From Acidimicrobiia bacterium (GTDB lineage Bacteria; Actinomycetota; Acidimicrobiia; Acidimicrobiales; Poriferisodalaceae), in NCBI GenBank assembly GCA_022826045.1, contig JAJDVQ010000090.1:1-46192 (forward strand): a stretch of DNA of 46,192 bases, read 5' to 3'. How positions within the stretch are numbered: position 1 is the first letter of the stretch; every line of letters begins with the position of its first letter. Both the position numbers and the translations under genes were made by a program. Shown in pieces: positions 1 to 7,760 of this stretch. Under the pieces are notes generated by a model that was not told where the DNA came from, made no database searches, and worked only from the letters and a program-made list of their open reading frames with translations.

Positions 1-286
1 AGAGCGTTAGCGGATTGATAAAACGACTGTATGCAATCGCATCGTCTGTCGTGTCGATGCTGCAGGTCAGAGACCCATCCAGAGGCGATTCCACGGCTCG
101 AAATCGTTCAGAGCCGATCTATCCGCGCGGCCTCTAAGGGCATTTTGTGTTCCGGGGTTCTGCGAGGACGCGCCTGTTCTTTGTGTTCCAGATGACTGCG
201 ACGGGAGCGCGCCCGCTGTCGGCGACAACACCCGGAAGGCACCGCCCACAGCCGAAGAGGACGACGACAGCGACACCGATGACGAC

Positions 287-478
287 TTGGGCACCGATGA
301 CCAAGACGGCGACGACGAACCCGACACGACAGAGCCGCAGAAGATCACGCGGGCCGATCTCGACAAGGCGATTGCCGACCGGCGGTCGGGGCGCATCACC
401 GCCGAGGAGATGAGAAAGATCGCCAACGGCTGGGCCTGCCAGCAGTACGGCGGCCACTACTGCCGGTACGCGCAATGA
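287..478 (+). CDS. small acidic hypothetical protein (possibly 5'-truncated)
   Basis: I do not recognise this 63-residue protein. It starts with an Asp/Glu-rich stretch, continues with a short helical segment (KITRADLDKAIADRRSGRIT) and ends with a Cys/Tyr-rich tail that includes two Cys. Its stop overlaps the ATG of the next gene by ATGA, which argues for a real translated unit. The only usable start I see is TTG at 287. The same frame stays open upstream to a TAG at 8-10, with coding-like acidic sequence from about position 160, so the true N-terminus may have been lost or moved by recombination. It lies next to a transposase fragment and looks like accessory DNA from a plasmid, phage or integrative element (inference). 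Confidence 0.4.
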   Translation: MGTDDQDGDDEPDTTEPQKITRADLDKAIADRRSGRITAEEMRKIANGWACQQYGGHYCRYAQ

Positions 479-795
479 GCACCGCGCCAGCCAAAACGAG
501 GATGAACACCATGAACTACGCTGAGCGCATGAGTGCTGCCTCGACCAGCGCCCCCGCCGCCGACAAGCCGAGCCGCTGCCACTGGATCCCCCGTGCGCGC
601 AACCGTCGCGAAGGGAGGATCGTCTGCTGGATCGTGGTGTCAGTGTTCCTTGTAGGTCAGGGTTCGCGTGCATTGTTCGGCTGGGGGCTGGGCGCTGTCG
701 CGGCAGCGTGGCTCGTTGGTGCTGCGGGTCTTGCTCTGTTCGGCCGATGGCAGAAGAACCACGGGGCCGACAGCGTTGAGGATTTGTCGGCCTGA
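475..795 (+). CDS. small membrane protein, hypothetical
   Basis: This 106-residue protein is of no family I recognise. Its ATG overlaps the stop of the upstream acidic gene (ATGA), so the two are probably translationally coupled. A polar, Arg-rich N-terminal half (to about residue 47) precedes two hydrophobic segments at about 49-61 and 70-91, then a short polar tail. This suggests an integral membrane protein with a cytoplasmic basic N-terminus. A second in-frame ATG at 502 could be the true start. The neighbouring transposase remnant points to a mobile or degraded region. The existence of the protein is plausible; its function is unknown. Confidence 0.5.
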   Translation: MSTAPAKTRMNTMNYAERMSAASTSAPAADKPSRCHWIPRARNRREGRIVCWIVVSVFLVGQGSRALFGWGLGAVAAAWLVGAAGLALFGRWQKNHGADSVEDLSA

Positions 796-871
796 GGTTC
801 GGCGGGGCTGTTGGCCCTCGCGCCGGTAGCTGCCGAGCGTTCGTCTGGTTGACGTTGGCGTTGTGTCAGCT

Positions 872-1037
872 TGGGTAGCTGGCCGCCCGCGAGGAACTGG
901 TCACGCCACTTCGAGACCGACATCGCCGACACCGACTCCCGCCGAGCTGCCGCCGCGACCGAGATCTCACCGCGCAGCACCCCCAGCACGATCCTCGTCT
1001 TGTCCTCCCCGGCCCACAGCACCCGGCCGCGGACCCA
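872..1037 (-). pseudogene. transposase N-terminal helix-turn-helix fragment
   Basis: Read on the minus strand, this stretch encodes the N-terminal helix-turn-helix typical of IS3-type OrfA and related transposases: Trp-Ala-Gly-Glu-Asp-Lys, then RIVLGVLRGEISVAAAARRE, then SVSKWRDQFLAGG. After about residue 50 the similarity ends and the frame runs on through unrelated sequence antisense to the small membrane protein. A TGA lies just five codons upstream of the GTG at 1022. The rest of the transposase is absent, so this is a remnant rather than a working gene. Confidence 0.6.
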
Positions 1038-1207
1038 TCAGACCACGCCAGTTACACAAACTTTCTGACAGTCCCTGTGCTCACGGACGCGTTGCGGCTG
1101 CGGGACCAATGCCCTCATGCCGTCGGCAGCGTTGTACGAATTGTGATGCTCGCAATGTACCTTTTGTGATGAATTCGTTCGCCGATTTGTGATTGCGACA
1201 ATCGGGC

Positions 1208-1663
1208 TCAGAAGGTGGTGAAGCACCATTCGTAGGTGAAGTCGGATGCTTCGATGTCGATGGTGGGGGTTGCGACCAGACGGGCGCACGATCGCCCGGT
1301 GCGCAGTTTCTCGATGACTTTGCCGTCTCCCGGCGAGAAGAAGTGCTCGCCCAGCTGGACGGTGCCAGCATCGAGCTGAGCGGCGGGAATGGTGGTGCCG
1401 TTGATGGCGAGCGTCAGCTTCCAGCCGGGTTCGAGCCGAGCGCCGATGGGACTCTGGTGCGGCACCTGGGCGCCGGGAATCGGCGTGACTGCCTGCAAGC
1501 CGCTCGGGTAGGCCGGTGCGAGCTCGCCGCCCCGAGTCAGCCACACCGCCAGGACGACGAGTGCAGCAGCGACGAGCGCGCCCAGCGTGATGGCCGTGGA
1601 GACGCCCTTGCGCAGCGCCCAGGGCACCTGCGGCTGGCCGTCAGCGGATCCCGCGCCGCTCAT
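1208..1663 (-). CDS. single-pass membrane protein, hypothetical
   Basis: This 151-residue protein has a short polar N-terminus, one strong transmembrane segment at about residues 21-42 and a roughly 105-residue domain that is probably extracytoplasmic. Two Cys lie in the last third (SCARL and EWCF). The ATG at 1663 overlaps the mnmA stop by ATGA and was chosen over a longer upstream reading for that reason. It is the third gene of a cysteine desulfurase-mnmA operon, but nothing in the sequence ties it to thiolation. I do not recognise the family. Confidence 0.7.
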   Translation of the reverse strand: MSGAGSADGQPQVPWALRKGVSTAITLGALVAAALVVLAVWLTRGGELAPAYPSGLQAVTPIPGAQVPHQSPIGARLEPGWKLTLAINGTTIPAAQLDAGTVQLGEHFFSPGDGKVIEKLRTGRSCARLVATPTIDIEASDFTYEWCFTTF

Positions 1664-2790
1664 GTGAGATGTCCGGCGGCGGTCGCGCCGCCGAGCACCT
1701 CGTCGCCCGTGTAGAACACGACCGCCTGGCCGGCCGCGACGCGGCGCTGGGGCTCCACCCACCGCAACTGGCCCTCGGCGTCGAGGTGTGCAGGCATTGC
1801 CGGACCGTGCGCGCTCGTCTGAGCCAGCACGTCGCCCTCGACAGGTACGCCGGCCCAGCGATGATCGACCAGCCGCACGCCTGGTGCGGCCAGCTCGGAG
1901 GCACCGCCCACCGTGACACGGCGAGCGGCGATGTCGACGTCGACCGCATAGCGCCGCTGCGGTGCGCCGCCAAGGTCAAGGCCCTTGCGCTGGCCGACAG
2001 TCACGAGCTCCACCGCAGGAGCGGTGCCGACGCGCTGACCCGCCGCATCGACCAGCTCCGCCGGATGCAGGCCGATGCGCTCGGCCAGGAAGCGCTCCCT
2101 GCCGGCGGCCTCGGTGATGAAGCAGACATCCTGGCTCTCAGGCTTGTGAGCAGTTCGCAGCCCGAGCTCCGCTGCGAGCATTCGCAACTCATCCTTGCGG
2201 TAGTCGCCGACCGGAAACCACAGGTCCCCCAGGTCGGTCTCAGAGAGCATGTACAGCACGTACGACTGGTCCTTCGCGCTGTCGGCGCCGCGCTGCAGCC
2301 GCCGCCCGCCGCCCTGAGTGCTGATGCGAACGTGATGACCCGTGACCAGGCGATCGAAGCCCAGGCGGCGTGCACGGTCCAGCAGCACGTCGAACTTGAC
2401 GTGCCGGTTGCAGGCAATGCACGGGTTGGGCGTGAGACCGTGCCGGTGTGCATCCACGTACGGCTCGACCACATCGCGCTCGAATTCGGCTGCATAGTTG
2501 AAGACGAAGTGGTCGATGCCGAGCTGCTGGCACACCCGGCGGGCATCGTCCACGTCTGAGACCGCGCAGCAGCCCTGATCCTGCGGGCCGCCCCACAGTT
2601 TCAGAGTGACACCGACTACGTGGTGCCTCTCGCGCAAGCACAGGGCCGCGGCGACCGAGCTGTCGACGCCGCCCGACATGGCAACGAGCACTCTGCTCCT
2701 TGCGCCGGCGCCGTATCGCTTGGGGCTGGCTGCAGCGGCACTGTGCCACGCGGCGCCCCTCGCAGCGGCGCCGTGCCGGTCGGGAGTCAT
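1660..2790 (-). CDS. mnmA: tRNA 2-thiouridine(34) synthase MnmA
   Basis: MnmA adenylates and thiolates U34 of tRNA-Lys, -Glu and -Gln in the cytoplasm, using sulfur relayed from a cysteine desulfurase. The protein has 376 residues. The PP-loop SGGVDSS is at 39-45, the first catalytic Cys at 124 in NPCIACN and the second at 223 in ESQDVCFI. The GHH motif is near 151 and the C-terminal beta-barrel follows. The chosen ATG at 2790 overlaps the stop of the desulfurase gene (ATGA); an upstream in-frame ATG at 2856 would add 22 residues inside that gene and is unlikely. The N-terminus is about 30 residues longer than usual before the first strand. The desulfurase encoded just upstream is the obvious sulfur donor. 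Confidence 0.95.
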   Translation of the reverse strand: MTPDRHGAAARGAAWHSAAAASPKRYGAGARSRVLVAMSGGVDSSVAAALCLRERHHVVGVTLKLWGGPQDQGCCAVSDVDDARRVCQQLGIDHFVFNYAAEFERDVVEPYVDAHRHGLTPNPCIACNRHVKFDVLLDRARRLGFDRLVTGHHVRISTQGGGRRLQRGADSAKDQSYVLYMLSETDLGDLWFPVGDYRKDELRMLAAELGLRTAHKPESQDVCFITEAAGRERFLAERIGLHPAELVDAAGQRVGTAPAVELVTVGQRKGLDLGGAPQRRYAVDVDIAARRVTVGGASELAAPGVRLVDHRWAGVPVEGDVLAQTSAHGPAMPAHLDAEGQLRWVEPQRRVAAGQAVVFYTGDEVLGGATAAGHLT

Positions 2791-3932
2791 CGCAGCTGCT
2801 CCACGCACTGGGGGATGGCGTCGACGGCTCGCTCGATCTCCCACGGCTCGGTGCACCAGCCCAGCGACAGGCGGAGCGAACCGGCTGCGGCATGGCGCTC
2901 AACCCCCATCGCTGCGAGCACATGGCTCGGTTCCATGGCACCCGACGCACACGAGGCCGCCGCCGAAGCCATCACGTCGAACCGGTCGAGCAACACCAGC
3001 AGCGCTTCGGTCTCGATGCCGTCGATGAGCAGCTGGCAGATGCCCGCCGCTCGCCGAGACCGCTCGACCGTCTCGGCACACCCGTCGATCGCCGCCAGCA
3101 GGCCATCGGTCAGCCGATCCGCTAGCTCCCCGATCCGGCAGATGTCCTCACTGCGCGTCTCGTGCAATTCGCCGAGCGCGGCGCCCAGCGCTGCGATCCC
3201 CGCTGTGTTGTGCGTGCCGCTGCGGCGATCGGCCTCCTGGCCGCCGCCGAGCTGCTGCGCTGACAGCGTCACGCCGGGCCGGATGGCGAGCACCCCCACG
3301 CCCTTGGGCCCGCCGAACTTGTGGCCGCTCAACGACAGCAGATCTGCTGGTTGCGCCGCTGCAGCGATGTCGACCCAGTTGACCCCTTGTACCGCGTCGG
3401 TGTGCAGCAGCGCCTCGGGGGCATGGCGCCCGATCACGTCTGCCACGGCCTCGAGATCGGCGATGACGCCCGACTCGTTGTTGACCAGCATCACCGACAC
3501 CAACCCCACCGGTGGACCCGCGTCGGGCGCCAACTGTGCTGCCAGGTGGTCGAGGTCGACCTCGCCGCCGGCGTCGACCTGCGCATACCGGCCGCCGACC
3601 GCTTCGACGGGGTGCAGCACCGCGTGGTGTTCGGTTGCCGGACACAGCGCCGTCGTGCCTGTTGCGGCGGTGACGCCGGTCACGGCGAGATTGTCTGCTT
3701 CAGTCCCGCCGCTGGTGAACACGATGCCGTGCGGATCGAAGCCGAGCGCCTCGGCGACGATCTCGCGTGCGTCATCGATGGCTGCCCGCGACTTGCGGGC
3801 CATGCGGTGCGCTCCCGAAGGATTGGCGAACTGCTGCTCCAAGTACGGCGTCATGGCCTCGATGGCGCACGGACGCATCGGCGTCGACGCAGCGCAGTCA
3901 AGGTACGCAGGGCGATTCCGATCAGCAGTCAC
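2787..3932 (-). CDS. cysteine desulfurase (IscS/NifS family)
   Basis: This is a PLP-dependent class V aminotransferase-fold enzyme that converts cysteine to alanine and an enzyme-bound persulfide. The protein has 381 residues. Visible motifs are the N-terminal YLDCAAST, the FTSGGTEADN phosphate-binding loop near 72-81, the PLP lysine K205 in SGHKFGGPKG and the persulfide cysteine C328 in ASCASGAMEPSHVL. It is the first gene of a minus-strand operon; its stop overlaps the mnmA start. The context says it supplies sulfur for tRNA thiolation, though it may also serve Fe-S assembly. The 215-base gap to the divergent gene at 4148 should hold its promoter. Confidence 0.93.
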   Translation of the reverse strand: MTADRNRPAYLDCAASTPMRPCAIEAMTPYLEQQFANPSGAHRMARKSRAAIDDAREIVAEALGFDPHGIVFTSGGTEADNLAVTGVTAATGTTALCPATEHHAVLHPVEAVGGRYAQVDAGGEVDLDHLAAQLAPDAGPPVGLVSVMLVNNESGVIADLEAVADVIGRHAPEALLHTDAVQGVNWVDIAAAAQPADLLSLSGHKFGGPKGVGVLAIRPGVTLSAQQLGGGQEADRRSGTHNTAGIAALGAALGELHETRSEDICRIGELADRLTDGLLAAIDGCAETVERSRRAAGICQLLIDGIETEALLVLLDRFDVMASAAASCASGAMEPSHVLAAMGVERHAAAGSLRLSLGWCTEPWEIERAVDAIPQCVEQLR

Positions 3933-4147
3933 ACGCTGAGGTTACGAGCACGACCCGAGGCCTCCTGCCGGGCGCTTCACGCAGTCGACAAGGCAGAATC
4001 CGCTGCTGCACCGGGTGCGGTGTGACAACGGCCGCATGCGGTGCCACACTTGCCGGTCGCTGGAAACGAACGTCGGCGTGACGAAGCGCGCCAGCGATCC
4101 GAGACGCGATTCGCGTCCAGACAGGCATCGACAGGGCAATCACGGGC

Positions 4148-5272
4148 ATGGGCATCGAGGTCTCCATCGACATTCCGGCACCGCCGCAGGAAGTCTGGGA
4201 CTACGTCGCAGATCTCGCGAGCAATGTCGAGTGGATGGCCGACGCTCAGTCGATCGACTTCACGTCTGCCCAGACTGAGGGCGTCGGCACGACGTTCGAG
4301 TGCGTCACCAAGATCGGCCCGCTGAAGACCACGGACAAACTCGAGGTCACCGAGTGGGACCCGCCGAACACGCTCGGCATCACCCATCGGGGCGCGGTGA
4401 CGGGCACTGGCCGTTTCGCGCTCGAGCCCATCGAAGACGGCACTCGCTTCACCTGGAGCGAGGATCTGACACTGCCCTGGTACTTCGGCTCGCGGGCCGG
4501 CCAACAACCCGCCTCGCTGGTGCTCGAGCGCGTCTGGCGCAAGAACCTGCGGAACCTGCGCGCTCGGATGCTCGAACGCCAGCAGGGGCCGACCGGCCAT
4601 GAGCCGGGACCGCTGCTGGGGATGGGCCGCGACTCGGAGATGCGCGCCTACGGCCCGCACATCATTCGCATGAGCCTGCGCGGCCGGGATCTGAGCCACG
4701 AGGCCGCAGCTATGCGCCACGTGCGGGCCCACGGATTTCCTGCTCCAGAGGTCATCGAGCAGCCCGACAATCACTCGGTGGTGATGGCGCGTCTGACCGG
4801 CCCCACGATGCTCGACGAGCTCGCGGCCAAGCCGTGGCTCCTGACACGCCACGTCAAGGGTCTGGCACGGCTGCACCGGCTGCTCGGCGACGTGCCTGCG
4901 CCAGGCAACTGGGTCAAGGTGTCGGGCGGCAACTCGGTGGTGCATCTCGACCTGCAGCCCGACAACGTCAAGCTCACGCCCGACGGCCCCGTCGTCATTG
5001 ACTGGTCGAACGCGGCAGCCGGCGACGCGGCCTTCGACGCTGCGTCCACCTATGTGCGGCTGCGCACTGCCGCGCCCGACAACCACGCTGCGGCCCGGGC
5101 AGTCATCAACGCTTTTCGTACCCGCTTTGCCCGTGCATTTCTCAAGGAGTTCGGTGCCGACGCGATCCTGTCGCACTTGCGCGCGGCAGCCGACCTGCGG
5201 CTCCTCGACCGCAACCTGCATCCCAACGAGCGCGAGGCGGTCTTCGCGCTCGCCCGCGGCGAACTCGACTGA
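4148..5272 (+). CDS. SRPBCC domain fused to an aminoglycoside-phosphotransferase-like kinase
   Basis: Two domains lie in one 374-residue protein. Residues 1-145 look like an SRPBCC/polyketide-cyclase lipid-binding fold (opening IDIPAPPQEVWDYVADL, a central run of strands and a long closing helix). Residues about 160-374 resemble the APH/choline-kinase-like phosphotransferase fold: the catalytic-loop residues H266, D268 and N273 fit HxDxxxxN (VVHLDLQPDNV), and D285 in VVIDW sits at the metal-binding position. The N-lobe of the kinase is short, with no obvious glycine loop. The substrate is unknown; a small hydrophobic molecule delivered by the SRPBCC half is an inference. It stands alone between divergent and convergent neighbours. 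The start codon is the first good ATG before the SRPBCC fold. Confidence 0.75.
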   Translation: MGIEVSIDIPAPPQEVWDYVADLASNVEWMADAQSIDFTSAQTEGVGTTFECVTKIGPLKTTDKLEVTEWDPPNTLGITHRGAVTGTGRFALEPIEDGTRFTWSEDLTLPWYFGSRAGQQPASLVLERVWRKNLRNLRARMLERQQGPTGHEPGPLLGMGRDSEMRAYGPHIIRMSLRGRDLSHEAAAMRHVRAHGFPAPEVIEQPDNHSVVMARLTGPTMLDELAAKPWLLTRHVKGLARLHRLLGDVPAPGNWVKVSGGNSVVHLDLQPDNVKLTPDGPVVIDWSNAAAGDAAFDAASTYVRLRTAAPDNHAAARAVINAFRTRFARAFLKEFGADAILSHLRAAADLRLLDRNLHPNEREAVFALARGELD

Positions 5273-5290
5273 CGAGTTCGCCTGAGTCGT

Positions 5291-5310
5291 CCTGACTTGC
5301 CGGAGTCAGG
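5291..5310. terminator. hairpin between convergent genes
   Basis: A perfect 7-base stem (CCTGACT / AGTCAGG) with a 6-base loop lies between the convergent ends of the SRPBCC-APH gene and meaB. It is followed by AAA on the plus strand but has no long T-run, so it may act as a weak bidirectional terminator or an RNA 3'-end stabiliser. Confidence 0.45.
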
Positions 5311-5341
5311 AAACCATCTGCCGCAATCGGTCGACTGCGTA

Positions 5342-6307
5342 TCAGCGGTCCTGGTCGAGGAGCATCTCGGCGGCGGCGTAGGGATCGAGCTCTCGGCGGG
5401 CGAGCTGTTGGCGCAGGCGCTCCGCAGCAGGCCCCTCAGTGAGGGCTGCTACGTGTTCGGCAATAGTGGCCCGCAAGACCTCATCGAGCTCGGTTTGCAC
5501 CCTGGCCGCGCGGCGAGACTCAAGCTCGCCCGAGGCTGTGCTGTGGTCGCGGTGCGCACAGATGGCATCCCACAACTCCGCGGCGCCTTCGCCGGTGGTG
5601 CCTACCGAGGTCAGGATGGGCAGGTCCCAATCGCCGGGCGCGGACAGATCCAGCATCTGGCGGATGTCACGGCAGGTTTCCGAGGTGCCCGGCCGATCGG
5701 CCTTGTTCACCACGAAGATGTCGGCGATCTCCATGAGGCCCGCTTTGTTGGCCTGCACCGAGTCGCCCCAACCGGGGTTCACCACCACCACGGTGGTGTC
5801 AGCAGCACCGACGATCTCGGTCTCGATCTGGCCGACGCCGACCGTCTCGATGAGTACCCACGGCCAACCCAGTGCGTCGAGCACTCGTACGGCCAGCGGT
5901 GTCGCCAATGTCAGGCCGCCGAGGTGGCCCCGAGTCGCCATCGACCGGATGTAGACGTCCTCGTCGAAGGTGTGGTCGGACATGCGCACGCGGTCGCCCA
6001 GGATCGCGCCGCCGCTGAACGGCGACGACGGGTCGATCGCCAAGACCGCCAGCCGCTCGCCCCGCTCGCGTGCCACGCCGACGACGGCTGAGTTGAGCGT
6101 CGACTTGCCGGCCCCGGGCGCACCGGTGATGCCGACCGTGTGTGCGCTGCCCGATTGGGCGAACGTGAGCGCGCCCAGCGCACGCGCCTGCGAGCCGCCG
6201 CGTTCGACCAACGACATCACCCGTGCCAGGGCGCGGCGCTGTCCGCTGCGCGCAGCTTCCAGGAGCTCGGCCACATCGGCGGTGAGCGGATCGTCGGGTG
6301 GTGTCAT
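5342..6307 (-). CDS. meaB: methylmalonyl-CoA mutase-associated GTPase MeaB (ArgK family)
   Basis: This is a G3E-family P-loop GTPase that protects and loads cobalamin-dependent methylmalonyl-CoA mutase. The protein has 321 residues. The Walker A GITGAPGAGKST lies near 59-70, LAIDPSSPFSGGAILGD is the family signature around switch I, IETVGVGQIETEI is the Walker B region and VVNKAD is the base-recognition motif. The C-terminal dimerisation arm is present. The start at 6307 was preferred over an in-frame ATG at 6346. The mutase subunits are not in this window; the gene lies 78 bases behind murA and may be cotranscribed with it. Confidence 0.93.
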   Translation of the reverse strand: MTPPDDPLTADVAELLEAARSGQRRALARVMSLVERGGSQARALGALTFAQSGSAHTVGITGAPGAGKSTLNSAVVGVARERGERLAVLAIDPSSPFSGGAILGDRVRMSDHTFDEDVYIRSMATRGHLGGLTLATPLAVRVLDALGWPWVLIETVGVGQIETEIVGAADTTVVVVNPGWGDSVQANKAGLMEIADIFVVNKADRPGTSETCRDIRQMLDLSAPGDWDLPILTSVGTTGEGAAELWDAICAHRDHSTASGELESRRAARVQTELDEVLRATIAEHVAALTEGPAAERLRQQLARRELDPYAAAEMLLDQDR

Positions 6308-6385
6308 CGGCGCGCCGACGGTAGCGAGGCCGGGCGGGGACAGCACGCCGGGCGCATGCGCGCGAGGTGAGCCTCGGGGACCGAT

Positions 6386-7672
6386 TCAGCGGCGTGAGAT
6401 CGACGCACCGATGCCGGCGAGCTTGCCGGCCAAGTCCTCATAGCCGCGGTCGATATGGGCAGCGCCGGCAACCTCTGTCTCGCCCGTGGCAGCGAGGCCC
6501 GCCACCACCAGCGCTGCGCCGGCGCGGATGTCGTGTGCACGCACCGGCGCTCCCGACAGCCGCTCGACGCCCCGCACCACAGCGTGGTGGCCCTCTGTGC
6601 GGATGTCTGCGCCCATGCGCCGCAGCTCGTCGATGTAGCGGAACCGGCCCGTGAAGATGTTCTCGGTGACGATCCCCACGCCCGAAGCCGTGGTGAGCAT
6701 CGACACGAGGAACGGTTTGTAGTCGGTCGCGAGACCCGGGAACGGCAGCGTGGAGATGTCGGCTGACGCCAACCGCTGGGTCACGGTTGCCCGCAGCCCC
6801 GCTTCGTCGACGACGATGTGCATGCCCATCTCGCTGAGCTTGCGAATGAGCATCGTCATGTGCTCGGCCACCGCATGGCGCAGCAACACCGAGCCTCCGC
6901 ACATGCCGACCGCCGCGAGGAACGTGGCCGCCTCGATACGGTCGGGCATCACCCGGTAGCCATCGCCGGAGGGGGCAGGCGTCAGCCGTTCCACCCCGTC
7001 GACCGCCAGGCGATCCCCTGACCAGCCGGCCCGCGCACCCATCTGGTTGAGGAACTCGACGAGATCGCCAATCTCGGGTTCTCGTGCTGGATTCACGATG
7101 CGCGTGCGTCCCTTGGCTCGCACGGCGGCCATCAGCACGTTCTCGGTCGCGCCGACCGAGGGGTACTCGAGCACGACCTCGGTTCCCTTGAGCACTTCTG
7201 CGGTCCCCGAGATGTCGCCGTGCGCGGTGCTGAACGTCGCTCCAAGGCTCTCGAGCGCCCGCAGGTGCATGTCGATCGGTCGCGGCCCGAAGTCGTCCCC
7301 GCCCGGCAGGGCAACCCGGGCAGTGCCGAAGCGTCCCAGCAACGGGCCGAGCACCACGATCGACGCGCGCATGCGCTCCACGAGGTGGTAGGGCGCCTCG
7401 GTGTTCAGCTCGGCCGGCACATCGATGACGAGCCGGTGATCAGTACGAGTCACCGTCACCCCCATCGCTTCGAGCAGCTCGCACATGAGCGACACGTCGG
7501 AGATGTCCGGCACGTTGGCCAGGACATGCTGCCCCTCGGCCAGCAAGCACGCCGCCATCAGCTTGAGCACGCTGTTCTTGGCACCACCGATGCTGACTTC
7601 GCCGTCGAGCGCGCTGCTGCGCTGCGTCACGAACGTGTCACGCTCGCCGCCGGTGGCAGAGTCCACCGACAT
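6386..7672 (-). CDS. murA: UDP-N-acetylglucosamine 1-carboxyvinyltransferase MurA
   Basis: MurA transfers enolpyruvate from PEP to UDP-GlcNAc, the first committed step of peptidoglycan synthesis. The protein has 428 residues with both inverted alpha/beta domains; KN of GGAKNSVLK is near 31-33. In the mobile loop PGGDDFGPRPID the residue aligned with the fosfomycin-target Cys115 of E. coli is Asp126. The same substitution is known in mycobacterial, chlamydial and Borrelia MurA and makes the enzyme insensitive to fosfomycin. The start at 7672 (MSVDSA) fits the family length; longer upstream readings enter the divergent MFS gene. murA also lies downstream of the atp operon in mycobacteria. Confidence 0.95.
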   Translation of the reverse strand: MSVDSATGGERDTFVTQRSSALDGEVSIGGAKNSVLKLMAACLLAEGQHVLANVPDISDVSLMCELLEAMGVTVTRTDHRLVIDVPAELNTEAPYHLVERMRASIVVLGPLLGRFGTARVALPGGDDFGPRPIDMHLRALESLGATFSTAHGDISGTAEVLKGTEVVLEYPSVGATENVLMAAVRAKGRTRIVNPAREPEIGDLVEFLNQMGARAGWSGDRLAVDGVERLTPAPSGDGYRVMPDRIEAATFLAAVGMCGGSVLLRHAVAEHMTMLIRKLSEMGMHIVVDEAGLRATVTQRLASADISTLPFPGLATDYKPFLVSMLTTASGVGIVTENIFTGRFRYIDELRRMGADIRTEGHHAVVRGVERLSGAPVRAHDIRAGAALVVAGLAATGETEVAGAAHIDRGYEDLAGKLAGIGASISRR

Positions 7673-7760
7673 AGCGATACCACCATTGACGGCGCGATCG
7701 TGACGCGCCGCCGTTCCGCGATGCAGATGCAGCACCTGCGCGTGTGCTAGGCCCGCCGCC
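7673..7760. promoter_or_regulatory. divergent promoter region murA / MFS transporter
   Basis: These 88 bases separate the divergent starts. On the plus strand TAGGCC lies about seven bases before the GTG at 7761. On the minus strand TATCGC lies right before the murA ATG. Neither start has a Shine-Dalgarno sequence. Both could therefore be leaderless or nearly leaderless transcripts, as is common in actinobacteria (inference). Confidence 0.35.

Noticed and set aside
1669..2559. 296-residue plus-strand frame opposite mnmA
   Set aside because: It is a shadow of mnmA, which has all its catalytic motifs on the minus strand.
3977..5221. 414-residue minus-strand frame opposite the SRPBCC-APH gene
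   Set aside because: The plus-strand product shows two known folds; the antisense product is Arg/His/Val-rich without motifs.
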